Assembly (NCBI GenBank): GCA_026770025.1
Contig: JAMXDE010000003.1
Coordinates: forward strand, 310,001 to 374,000
From: Craspedostauros australis
Lineage: Eukaryota > Bacillariophyta > Bacillariophyceae > Mastogloiales > Achnanthaceae
Direction: 5' to 3'
DNA: 64,000 nt
Below, piece after piece: positions 1-7,953 of this stretch. The position numbers and the translations under genes were made by a program. The notes beneath the pieces are model-generated. The model saw only the letters and a list, made by a program, of their open reading frames with translations. It ran no database searches and was not told the DNA's origin. Position 1 is the first letter of the stretch; every line of letters starts with the position of its first letter.

Positions 1-582
1 CATCATCATCGTCATTTCGAGATCGAACACCGCCATAGCCACTATCATAAAGAGCGTTTCGCCGATGCGGCGGTGGCGAAGCGGGCGACCCCTCGCCTCC
101 TCTCCATCGTCGATGCCTCCACGTGCGCCAATTGCCGTTCCCTGGAACTCGTGACGGCATTGTTGGCCCCTGGCGAGGAGCAGAGACAGCAACAGAGGAA
201 ACGCTTTGACTCACGTCTTCGTGCCAACACAAGGAAGCGGAGCGGAATCGTTCCCTGGAGCACAAAGATGAGAAAACGTGCAAAGAACAATGAGGGCGGC
301 GTACGGATAGCCCAACGCCGCAGCCGGCTCGGAACGAGCAGCTCCACCGCACGTATCTCGATCGTACAAGAGGGGCGTCACAAGAAGGAGAGCCATCTCT
401 GCGGGTTAGTGCTCTCTTGTCGGTCTCAGACGTGGTGGCCACCAAATCCTCCTCTCGCATGTGTGCGTGTGTGTGTCGCCCAGGTCCTGGATGTCACGAG
501 TTCCTTGCGATGTCGCGTGTGTTCCTCCTTTGGGCACCGAAACTGGTGTTGGCAGGAACAAGGTGAGAGAAGCACTGCATGA
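1..582 (+). CDS. Possible 3' end of a gene cut by the window edge
   Basis: The frame is open from base 1 to a stop at 580-582 without an upstream limit, giving about 193 codons. The first 65 codons are His-rich, then mixed with Gln/Arg-rich stretches. After about codon 140 the composition becomes Cys/Trp-rich and looks random, so any true coding part may end near an intron or earlier. No domain is recognised. It could equally be a chance open frame in intergenic DNA. Confidence 0.2.
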   Translation, partial: HHHRHFEIEHRHSHYHKERFADAAVAKRATPRLLSIVDASTCANCRSLELVTALLAPGEEQRQQQRKRFDSRLRANTRKRSGIVPWSTKMRKRAKNNEGGVRIAQRRSRLGTSSSTARISIVQEGRHKKESHLCGLVLSCRSQTWWPPNPPLACVRVCVAQVLDVTSSLRCRVCSSFGHRNWCWQEQGERSTA

Positions 583-1083
583 TGAGCTCCGCTTCACGGC
601 GATTCCGCAGCATAATGATTGTATCGTGTTCATTTTGTGATGTGGTGGTGCAGTGCAGTGTGGTGATCAGCTATCGAGATGCTCCATTCCACAAAGTGCG
701 CCGCGAATCTTCCCGAGGTATAATAGATGGCATCGAGGATTTGCCGCGACGCGATGCTTCACTCTGATTAGCTCGTGTCGGTTAGTGTCCAATGTAACAG
801 GTACATGTGAGTCTGAAGGCTCTCCTGATAAAACAATATAGAGAATATCTAATTGATATCTAATTGCTCAGACTGTGTCATCTGCGTTACTCCACTGCAT
901 GATGAGTTCGCTCTCCAAGCGCCGTTGCCGGAGTGAACTGCTCCACTCCTCTTCCTCCGCAGTGCCGTCCACGTCAATTACTTCGGATCAATTGGTTCTC
1001 ATAGAGTTGGTTCTCAGAGAGCGACGAGGTCCACCAATGTCGCCCGATCCAGGTATGAATCCGCTTGTGTTGTGCCCTCATCC
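583..1083. other. Intergenic and decayed 3' flank of ankyrin-BTB copy 1
   Basis: No supported gene. From about 940 to 1083 the sequence still aligns with the coding 3' end of the second ankyrin-BTB copy (24773-24905), including the shared ACTCCTCTTCYTC and GCCCGATCCAGGTATGAATCC blocks. Here it lies beyond a premature stop. The part from 583 to about 900 has no recognised match in the window. Confidence 0.5.
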
Positions 1084-1722
1084 TCATATAACCTTGTGCA
1101 ACTCCACCATGGACATACGACTGTGCTCATCATCAATACCATCACTCTCCGCTCCCCCATTGCAAAACATCTGGATCTCCGTCATCAGTTGGGGTTGTAG
1201 AATCAGTTTGCTTAAATCTAGATGAGTGAACATATCTTTCTCACTTTCAGCTGCCATTCTCATTGCTGCATCCTTCAACACCACACAGTTGTGTTGATCA
1301 GCGAATATCAACGCACCTATCATGGTGTCCTTAGTGAGATGCTTGCGGACCAACTCTGCTTCAAGAACAAGCTTGAGTCGCCAGAAGCCGATCTCGTTGG
1401 CCACCAGGATGAGCTGTTGCAGATCGTCCTGTCCATTGAGGGTGGGAGTTGGCTGGTGAGAGGCATCTGTATCGTGGTGAGCGCTGGTGTGAGCGCTGGT
1501 GTGAGCGCCGACGCGAGCAGCAGCGTTGTCACGAACGCTGTCATGAAAGGATATCTTGGCTGTGTAGATGCATTGGAGGACGTATCGGACGTGTTTTGGT
1601 TGAAGGTTGGGAAGAGGGATGGTTGTTTGGATGGGGGCTGCACCGTCGTCAGTGCCATCATTCGTGTGGTGATGTTGGATTCCTTTGTCGATCAGTGTCT
1701 CAATGGATGGGACAGCGATCAT
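1084..1722 (-). CDS. BTB/BACK-domain part of ankyrin-BTB gene, copy 1 (C-terminally truncated)
   Basis: The 212-codon frame has the second half of a BTB/POZ domain followed by a BACK-like helix block. It shows the pattern LxPKHVRYVLQCIYTAKI, a His/Ala/Thr-rich loop, then LxLVANEIGFWRLKLVLEAE and MIGALIFADQHNCVVLKDAA. BTB domains mediate homo-oligomerisation and Cullin-3 adaptor binding; that role is inferred. The N-terminal BTB strand (Asp-Thr-Ile-Phe-Val) is readable in this frame upstream of the first Met, inside the ankyrin frame, so the two frames probably form one gene. The start ATG overlaps the ankyrin stop as ATGA. Copy 2 continues about 40 residues further. Here an indel near 1085-1092 makes an early TAA-type stop, so this copy is probably degenerating. 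Confidence 0.6.
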   Translation of the reverse strand: MIAVPSIETLIDKGIQHHHTNDGTDDGAAPIQTTIPLPNLQPKHVRYVLQCIYTAKISFHDSVRDNAAARVGAHTSAHTSAHHDTDASHQPTPTLNGQDDLQQLILVANEIGFWRLKLVLEAELVRKHLTKDTMIGALIFADQHNCVVLKDAAMRMAAESEKDMFTHLDLSKLILQPQLMTEIQMFCNGGAESDGIDDEHSRMSMVELHKVI

Positions 1723-2729
1723 GAGGGCTTCGGTGTTTGTCTTGATTGGTTGTTGTCGGTTGTCCTGTCCACATACGAAGATGGTGTCTGGCCTGTTCTC
1801 GGTTTGGAAGGATCTGAGCTGTCTTCTTCAATGTTGATTTTGGTCCTCTTGTGACTGCTGTGTTTGTGTTCATTCTCTTGCTTCTTTCGCTTCAACTGCT
1901 GTCCCAACTGTTCTTGTGGCTGTTCATTCTCTTGCTCGTTTTGTTGTAAGCGTTGCTGCAGTTGTTGCAGTTGTGGGTGGACTGAAGGCGAAAGTCCTCT
2001 GATGAGGGACTCGATACACTCCAGCATGCTGTTCCGGCATGCATAATGAAGGGGAGTGGAACCATGGTTGGCGTTGCAGTTGGCATTCGCCCCACATGAT
2101 TCGATGAGGTACTTCACACATTCCAGGTGGTCGAACATGCATGCCTGATGAAGGGGAGTGCCACCATCGTTGTTTTTGCAGTTGATGTTCGCCCCGCATG
2201 ATTCGATGAGGTACTTGATACACTCCAGGCGGCCACGGTCGCATGCCCGATGAAGGGGAGTGTCACCATCACTGTCTTTGCAGTTGGCATTCGCCCCACA
2301 TGATTCGATGAGGTACTTCACACACTCCAGCTCGCTGTTGTCGCATGCCACATGAAGGGGAGTAGAACCAAACCTGGATTTGCAGTTGATGTTCGCCCCA
2401 CATGATTCGATGAGGTACTTCACACACTCCAGCTGGCCGTTGGAGCATGCCCGATGAAGGGGAGTGAAACCAAACAGGGTTGTAACCTTGTTGACATCAA
2501 CTCCTTTCGTCTGTGTAGTGTTCTGCTTCTTCCATTCCTCCAACACCCACAAGTCACCTTCCTCAGCAGCTTCAAGGAGTTGTCGGTCCGTGACATTCGG
2601 CATTTTGAGAGGATGGTCGATGGTTGCTGGACGATTGATGTTGGACGATTGATGTTGGATTGGCTGTCGAGGAAGTGCGCAGTCTGAGCAATTATACCTT
2701 TGGCAGAGATATGGATGGTGTGTCTTCAA
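1719..2729 (-). CDS. Ankyrin-repeat part of ankyrin-BTB gene, copy 1 (5 repeats)
   Basis: The 336-codon frame has five consecutive 34-residue ankyrin repeats of the form GxTPLHxACxxGxLECVKYLIESCGANxNC. A Gln/Lys/Glu-rich linker of about 90 residues follows. Ankyrin stacks bind partner proteins; here they would precede a BTB domain, the usual order in ankyrin-BTB adaptor proteins. A more natural start may be the Met before PNVTDRQLLEAAEEGDLW, since the preceding 40 residues look like leader or UTR. The frame closes with ATGA, overlapping the BTB frame. The 3' end of this gene faces the window start and its 5' end lies 180 bp from the inverted-repeat element that begins at 2911. Confidence 0.75.
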   Translation of the reverse strand: MKTHHPYLCQRYNCSDCALPRQPIQHQSSNINRPATIDHPLKMPNVTDRQLLEAAEEGDLWVLEEWKKQNTTQTKGVDVNKVTTLFGFTPLHRACSNGQLECVKYLIESCGANINCKSRFGSTPLHVACDNSELECVKYLIESCGANANCKDSDGDTPLHRACDRGRLECIKYLIESCGANINCKNNDGGTPLHQACMFDHLECVKYLIESCGANANCNANHGSTPLHYACRNSMLECIESLIRGLSPSVHPQLQQLQQRLQQNEQENEQPQEQLGQQLKRKKQENEHKHSSHKRTKINIEEDSSDPSKPRTGQTPSSYVDRTTDNNQSRQTPKPS

Positions 2730-2910
2730 TAGCTTGTATTAGTATAATATGAGTACTATGCACTGTGTGATGAATGTGAGTGGCAATTCGATGTCTGTTC
2801 TTGATGTGCTCGAGTGTGGGGTTGAGTGGTGTGTTGTTGCTGTCTTTCTCTCTTTGCGCACAAGCATCGTCGTGTTTGCCTCCTTCTCTTGATCGCACCC
2901 CTCTCTCTCT

Positions 2911-2938
2911 GCAAGGCACGGGAATTCCACTGAAACTG
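2911..2938 (+). repeat. Left terminal inverted repeat of the 15-kb element
   Basis: This begins GCAAGGCACGGGAATTCC and continues A-CTGAAACTG. Its reverse complement is found at 18010-18037 with a single A/G difference over 28 positions, and weaker similarity extends about 20 bp further inward. It lies just inside a (CT)n run. No convincing short target duplication is visible outside the two repeats. Confidence 0.75.
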
Positions 2939-3076
2939 GTGTTCGGATGTTCGTGGTCAGTCCACGATTCAATCGTGTGTAGGACAATTAACCTTTGGTC
3001 GATCTTGTCAATCCCACATCGCTGAATTTCATCTTCACCATTTAATTGACGTTATAAGCGTTATTCGTCAACGAAG

Positions 3077-3310
3077 CACTTTCAACGTTTGTTCAGTACT
3101 TTCAACGTTTGTTGAGTACTTTCAACGTTTGTTCAGTACTTTCAACGTTTGTTGAGTACTTTCAACGTTTGTTCAGTACTTTCAACGTTTGTTGAGTACT
3201 TTCAACGTTTGTTGAGTACTTTCAACGTTTGTTCAGTACTTTCAACGTTTGTTGAGTACTTTCAACGTTTGTTCAGTACTTTCAACGTTTGTTGAGTACT
3301 TTCAACGTTT
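3077..3310 (+). repeat. Left 20-bp tandem array (about 11.5 units)
   Basis: The unit is GTACTTTCAACGTTTGTTSA, with S alternating between C and G in a mostly regular way. It contains the palindromes GTAC and AACGTT. The same unit in the same orientation forms the array at 17621-17868, and it was seen nowhere else in the window. The array is flanked on the left by TTATTCGTCAACGAAGC. Confidence 0.9.
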
Positions 3311-3436
3311 CCCACCAGACACCACAACAACCACAACTCGCAGAGAGTTCGCTTTGGTGGAGAGTCGAGTGCTCGACTGTGCACCACACTCACTTGGGCA
3401 AGAAAAGACCGTCACCAAGACACCCACACAACAACA

Positions 3437-4636
3437 CAATGGGAAACAAACCAGACTCCGCAAAGACCGTCGAAAGCCATGGACGGCATCGTGCCAACCA
3501 TTGGTCCATTGCCAAATCCAAGCATACAAACGCAACCGCCATGGACATTTTGGTGGATGGGCAAGAGGGCGCTATTGGCATGGCTCATTTGCGACAGCGG
3601 GAGCGAAAACAGCGAATGGCGTAAAAAGGTGGCAATTTTGCACGTTGGGCACGGGCTGTGCATTGGCGATACAAGCCATTCCGTCAACCATCGATGGGCA
3701 AGACGCATTGAAGAGATCAAGGTGGAGGCTCCTACAAGGTTTGAGGTTGAAGGAATGCCTGGAAGGGGCCGATGGGGAGGAACGAGTAAAGGGCAATCGG
3801 TGTTCAAGGGTTGCTGCAGCACCCAACACATGGCTTTGCTAGTGTGGTGGTGCATCTGAAAATCCACCACATCGCCAACCCACCCACATAAGGTGTGTTC
3901 AACATCAAGTCAGGAATGGGGTGGAGAAGTGGGGATCAGTTATATTGAGCGGAAGAGGTTGAAATCAAGCAAATGTGGCAGTCGAGTTTTTTGATACGAA
4001 GAAAACTGACAAAGGCGCCAGCGTCGGGGCGGATAAAAATCCGGAGATCCACCTTGAGGCATTTTGGATGCATCAATGTGTACTCAATGAATCATGGGTC
4101 GAGGTGTGCTGCATGGGGGAACAGAGATGGTTGTGAGTGGGAGATATGGTCAGATGAAGCAGCTGCCTCCGACCCATCCTTCATTTCCAAAAATGATGCC
4201 TTTCAGCAATGGGCTGATGATGTGCATTGAAGGGAGATCTAAACGTGCATGCCTGTCAGGGATGCATACATATGGAGTAGATGGAGACAACAAGGCATGC
4301 AGGTGGACGAAATGAGATGATTTTGGGCATCATCTTGGATGGCGAAGTGATGGCAACATGGCACCATCCAGAGTTTTTGTGGAGCACACGGTCACACGTT
4401 ATCCACCAAAATGATGTTACATTTTAAGTTAATTTGCATTTAAGTTCAATATTCCTGTACTTCGCCAGTGAGGCGTTCGCATGGTATATTTATTTTTAAT
4501 AATTAGTGATGTGGTGTTGCGATACAGCATCATGAGCGTTATTTGGGATGGATTGCAATTTTGCTCTAGACTAGACTATGCAACACGAAAAATCCCACAC
4601 TGGGGAGCCAAAAACTCTACAACTGGTGCTATCGGT
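3437..4636 (+). mobile_element. Copy A of a small inverted-repeat element (5' end unclear)
   Basis: This stretch aligns in sense with the reverse strand of 48364-49567. Matching parts are the coding piece (3479-3859), the segment just after it (3820-3900), and the last 75 bp (about 4560-4636: GCTCTAGA, then CACGA, then AAACTCTACAACTGGTGCTATCG). The right end also forms a 9-bp hairpin (ACTCTACAA with TTGTAGAGT). The 5' terminal repeat expected about 300 bp upstream of the coding part is not clear. A degraded match TCCACGATTCAATCGTG lies at about 2961, on the far side of the 20-bp array. Confidence 0.5.
3479..3859 (+). CDS. Unrecognised protein of the small inverted-repeat element, copy A
   Basis: The 126-codon frame shares a spaced pattern with 49162-49521 (minus). 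The pattern is GPxPNPS, then PP, WW, R-x-L-x3-LI, RKK/RLK-x-A, VG-x2-LC, and WAR-x-I-x-E. Conservation in one frame between two otherwise diverged copies supports coding. The true start may lie upstream, or in another frame joined by an intron; a competing frame here has ATG at about 3439. No known family is recognised. Both copies may be dead. Confidence 0.4.
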   Translation: MDGIVPTIGPLPNPSIQTQPPWTFWWMGKRALLAWLICDSGSENSEWRKKVAILHVGHGLCIGDTSHSVNHRWARRIEEIKVEAPTRFEVEGMPGRGRWGGTSKGQSVFKGCCSTQHMALLVWWCI

Positions 4637-4774
4637 TTGTAGAGTGAGTGTGGTGCATCGTACTCTCCTCTGCTCCACTCTGCCATCAAACAAATGATAA
4701 CTACATAGCTACGTGAAAAGGGTGATGCTGCATTGGTTGATATAACCTATTTCGCTACTACACTGTTATCAGTT
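3860..4774. other. Non-coding interval with end of small element copy A
   Basis: No supported gene. It holds the 3' part of the small element to about 4636, then an AT-richer spacer of about 140 bp up to the stop codon of the next gene. Short open frames here are not conserved in the second copy. Confidence 0.5.
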
Positions 4775-5272
4775 TCACCTCTTTGATCGCTTCTTCTCCT
4801 TCTTGCGTTGCTGCCAATACAAAGACTCGTACTTGGATCTTTTCGCCGCATGAAAGTGTTGCCGAAATTGATCCATCGGGAACGCCTGATAGCACCCTCG
4901 CATGTCACGAAGTTGCCTTGGTGTATAATTCTTCAATGTGTCATCCTGCATATCTTGCTTGAGCTTCTGTTGTGCTTCCGATCCATCCCATCTCAGCTTC
5001 GTTGTCTGCGGTGGTGTAATGTGCATACGTTCAAACGCTTGGAGCGCTTTGTCGGCTTCGTCCGCATCTTGCTTGTACTTTTTCCATTTCTTCCGAAGTC
5101 GATTCAAGTTGTTTCGGAAGTTGACGTAGTTGATGCTGCCAAACTCAGCACGACCTTCGTAGATTTGTTTGGGTGTCATGCCGGGTGTGATAGCTCCCAT
5201 TTTCAGGTCCTCCTCCAGCACCTTTTTGGCATCGGCCCATTTCATTTTGCTTTTTGGTGTTGGTGTTGCCAT
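4775..5272 (-). CDS. 165-residue basic protein with a duplicated 58-residue domain
   Basis: The start is placed at the Met of MATPTPKSKMKW; an in-frame upstream Met at 5344 would add 24 unlikely residues. The protein is two tandem copies of one domain. The first is KW-ADAKKVLEEDL...TPKQIYEGR...NFRNNLNRLRKKW and the second is RW-DGSEAQQKLKQDM...TPRQLRDMR...FRQHFHAAKRSKY. Each has a leading Trp, an acidic helix, T-P-K/R-Q, and a basic last helix, which suits nucleic-acid binding. The C-terminus is Lys/Arg-rich. It lies divergently from the 591-codon gene inside the large element and could be the Myb-like accessory protein of that element; this is inference. Similar Trp-Asp-Gly-Ser-Glu-Ala domains occur in other diatom proteins, from memory. 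Confidence 0.6.
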   Translation of the reverse strand: MATPTPKSKMKWADAKKVLEEDLKMGAITPGMTPKQIYEGRAEFGSINYVNFRNNLNRLRKKWKKYKQDADEADKALQAFERMHITPPQTTKLRWDGSEAQQKLKQDMQDDTLKNYTPRQLRDMRGCYQAFPMDQFRQHFHAAKRSKYESLYWQQRKKEKKRSKR

Positions 5273-5746
5273 GTTGTTATGCTGGCACCTTCTGTTGTGG
5301 GTATTGTGTGCTACCCTCGGCGCAGATGGCACTCGAATTGGCATGGTCGTATTTGCTCATACTACACATTTGCCATTGCCGTCGCACTTATCCACTTTCG
5401 CGCCATTGGTTCCGTTTATAGCCGTTTGCCATGACTCTTCGCACATGGTAGGATTGATTTAAATCTGGTGGTTGCCGTTGCTTGCCCAAAGATGGTGCGA
5501 TCACCATTGTGGTTGGCACTGTTGCTGTTTGTGTAGGTTCTACTCCTGATCTTGCTAGATGGCCAAGGCAAATTGCTTCTTTCGTGGATCGTGTAGACGT
5601 TTGGACGACGACGAAAATGGAGGGGGTTCGCCAAACTGAGGCTCACAACATCCGACTCCCACAAAATCACAAGAGCCCGCGCACCGAAACCACACTCACG
5701 AACACACTCACGAGCACACGCAAAATCAAATTCTCACCACAGCGCA

Positions 5747-7299
5747 ATGGCACATCTTGTTTCACCCACGCCGCGCTCTGCTGGTACCCGCAAAGCAACA
5801 CCCAACCGTTCAAACTTCAAAACGGTAGCTCCAGAGGTTGATCTGGCCATCCTCGAGTATCTCCTCGAATCAAGCCGCTTCGACAGCTTTCGCGTGTATT
5901 GCAACAGCAAGCAGCACATCCTTGGCGGACCTGCCACTGCGGAGCGCACAGCGAGCAGGCAGAGGAAGTACTACCTCGAGCGCAACTTGGACAAGGCTGG
6001 CATGAAAGCGCTGCGAGCAACGCATCGAACAGCCCTCGGCCTGACAGGCAACAATACTGCTCACAAAACGACGCCAACAACCCATCACAGTGCAGATCAC
6101 AAACACAACGAAGCCCTCATCGAAACACCTCTCCCGCAATCAAGACCTCCCATTGTTGTGACCACTACGCCAGCGTCAACAGCGACGACTACGATTTCAC
6201 CACAACACCAACGAAGGATCAACTTCAGCACAAGCAGCAAGATGACGAAGGCAAGTGACGACGACACTGACTATGGCGACGACGAGGACCATGGGATGGA
6301 GTATAACATCAACCTCTCCCATCCATTCCAAAACGCGGATAACACGATCATCTATCGTGTCGATGATGTGGTAGTGGATGGCCGCTCCTTCGATTGCCTC
6401 GTCATTCGCAAGTTCGTTCTTGACAAGGATGACGTTGCAAAGGTGAAGGCTTCACTCTGCGACGATGGCAAGTCGATCAAGATCGAAGAGCCTGCCATCC
6501 CGGCCCTGATGCTCGAGAAGTCCACGGAGACCATGTTCACCCTGAAGAAGGGCGAAGTAGATCCGAACATGGACAGAGAGAGAAATGCCTTCAACAAGAT
6601 TGCCAATCGTGAGATCAGCAGGGGCATTGAGAAGAAGTATACGTACTTCCGCTGCCCTGATGGCATGGAGCTCTCCACCAGCTTCTTTGGCAACGAGCCA
6701 GAGCGCTTGACTCGGAAGTACCGTCCGATCCCCAAGATTCTGACTCACCAAAAGACCCAGAAGAGCATCATGATCCCGATGAATATGGTGAGCTGGAAAG
6801 TCGCCATCAAGGGTTTCCATGGAAAGGTCGTCCTGGAAGAGGAGACCAACGATGATGAAGATGCGTTCTTCAACATGATGGAGAAAGCAGGTGCGTAACA
6901 CAGCCATTGGCTTCCGTCTGATTGACTTGTGCTTTGCATGACATAGCAGTAACACACAAATAGGAACTTGCAAACAAACACTAACTACTCTTTTTGCATG
7001 TACATGTCAACTTCTTTCATATACAGCGTCATTTACGATCACCAACAACAAGAGTGATGACATGAGCATCAGCGACAAGTCAAGTGGTGCCAGCTCAAGA
7101 TACCAGCACGGTTTGGAAGAACCGGATGCAGCCTACAGCAACGGTGGTATCGGCATCAATCAAACAACTCCGGACCCAGCCTATAGCAATGGAACCATCG
7201 TCGATCGCACAATTCCGGATCCAACCTACAGCAATGAGAATGTCGCTGGTCCAACACGTGTGGATCCGGCCGCAAATGCGAAGGACACTGCTGCATTGG
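5747..7299 (+). pseudogene. 5' part of a 591-codon gene of unknown function, cut by Copia insertion
   Basis: Exon 1 runs 5747-6890. A phase-1 intron runs 6891-7026 (GTGCGT donor, TTTCATATACAG acceptor). Exon 2 then continues to 7299, where the Copia element begins. The reading frame continues at 14492 after removal of the element and one copy of the ATTGG duplication. The three pieces sum to 1776 nt, exactly 592 codons with the stop. The first 110 residues are basic and mixed, then comes a Thr/Pro/His-rich linker. Residues about 180-382 look globular (YRVDDVVVDGRSFDCLVIRKF, KYTYFRCPDGMELSTSFFG). Exon 2 begins with Asn/Tyr/Pro repeats of the form PAYSNG/PTYSNE. No family is recognised. It may be cargo of the large element. 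Confidence 0.65.
6891..7026 (+). other. Intron of the 591-codon gene
   Basis: It has a GT-AG pair with donor AAGCAG|GTGCGT and acceptor preceded by CTTCTTTCATATACAG. The phase-1 join keeps the frame open into the exon starting at 7027. Without splicing, the frame stops at 6896-6898. Confidence 0.7.
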
Positions 7300-7929
7300 T
7301 GTTAGAACGTAATCGTAGATGGGTTTGAAGATACCGCACCGAGAACGTAGAGTGATCAAGTCGTTGTTGTTGGTGAGGAGAGTGTTTGTTTACTGTGTTA
7401 TTCGTATGGTAGTAGGAATGCTGTCGAGCTCACAAGATTGTATTCTTGGAACTGTGAGCATGAGAGAGGCATGACATGATCTCATGCAATTGCAAGTAAA
7501 AATAACACGGAGACAACACGACAAATGTGCGTGTTACTGCGTGAAGATGAGGTGCAAAAGTCAATGAACAAAACACCGCGATAGCCCGTGTTGTAAATTA
7601 CGTCTTCTCACGATGTTGCTAGTAGTACGATCGCACGATTGATCGTATTCACTTGAGAAGGTCAGGGCAAGATTCGCACGTGTCACACCCAAGATCCAAG
7701 TCTGTCCTGATTGGGCAGATTGGCTCATCTTGGCAAGAAATCAATTTCCACGACATTTTTGGATCTGTGATTGAGGGAAAACGATTCTTGCGACGCGAAA
7801 TGCGACACAAATCTGACACAACGGATTTTCGACCAAAATTTCCGTTCGGAACGGAAAAGGTAAGAAAAGTGGAGATTTCTGATTGGTCGACGGGTGTCGC
7901 TATTGTTAGAGATTTAGCGTGCGCTAATA
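7300..7929 (-). repeat. 3' LTR of the Copia element
   Basis: This 630-bp repeat reads identically by eye to 13857-14486. In element orientation it starts TATTAGCGC and ends CTAACA, so it begins TA rather than the usual TG. It is preceded (element sense) by a purine run at 7930-7937. The 5 bp outside it on the window left side are ATTGG. Confidence 0.95.
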
Positions 7930-7937
7930 CTCCCCAA
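7930..7937 (-). promoter_or_regulatory. Polypurine tract
   Basis: In element sense the bases just before the 3' LTR read TTTGGGGAG followed by TATTAG. A G-rich purine run directly before the LTR is the usual plus-strand primer of LTR retrotransposons. Confidence 0.7.
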
Positions 7938-7953
7938 AGCGTGTCCCGGACAT

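Noticed and set aside
1449-1530. GTGAGCGCTGGTGTGAGCGC run as a CRISPR-like or regulatory repeat
   Set aside because: It is an in-frame Gly-Ala-His-Thr-Ser repeat in the BTB coding frame, with different unit number in copy 2.
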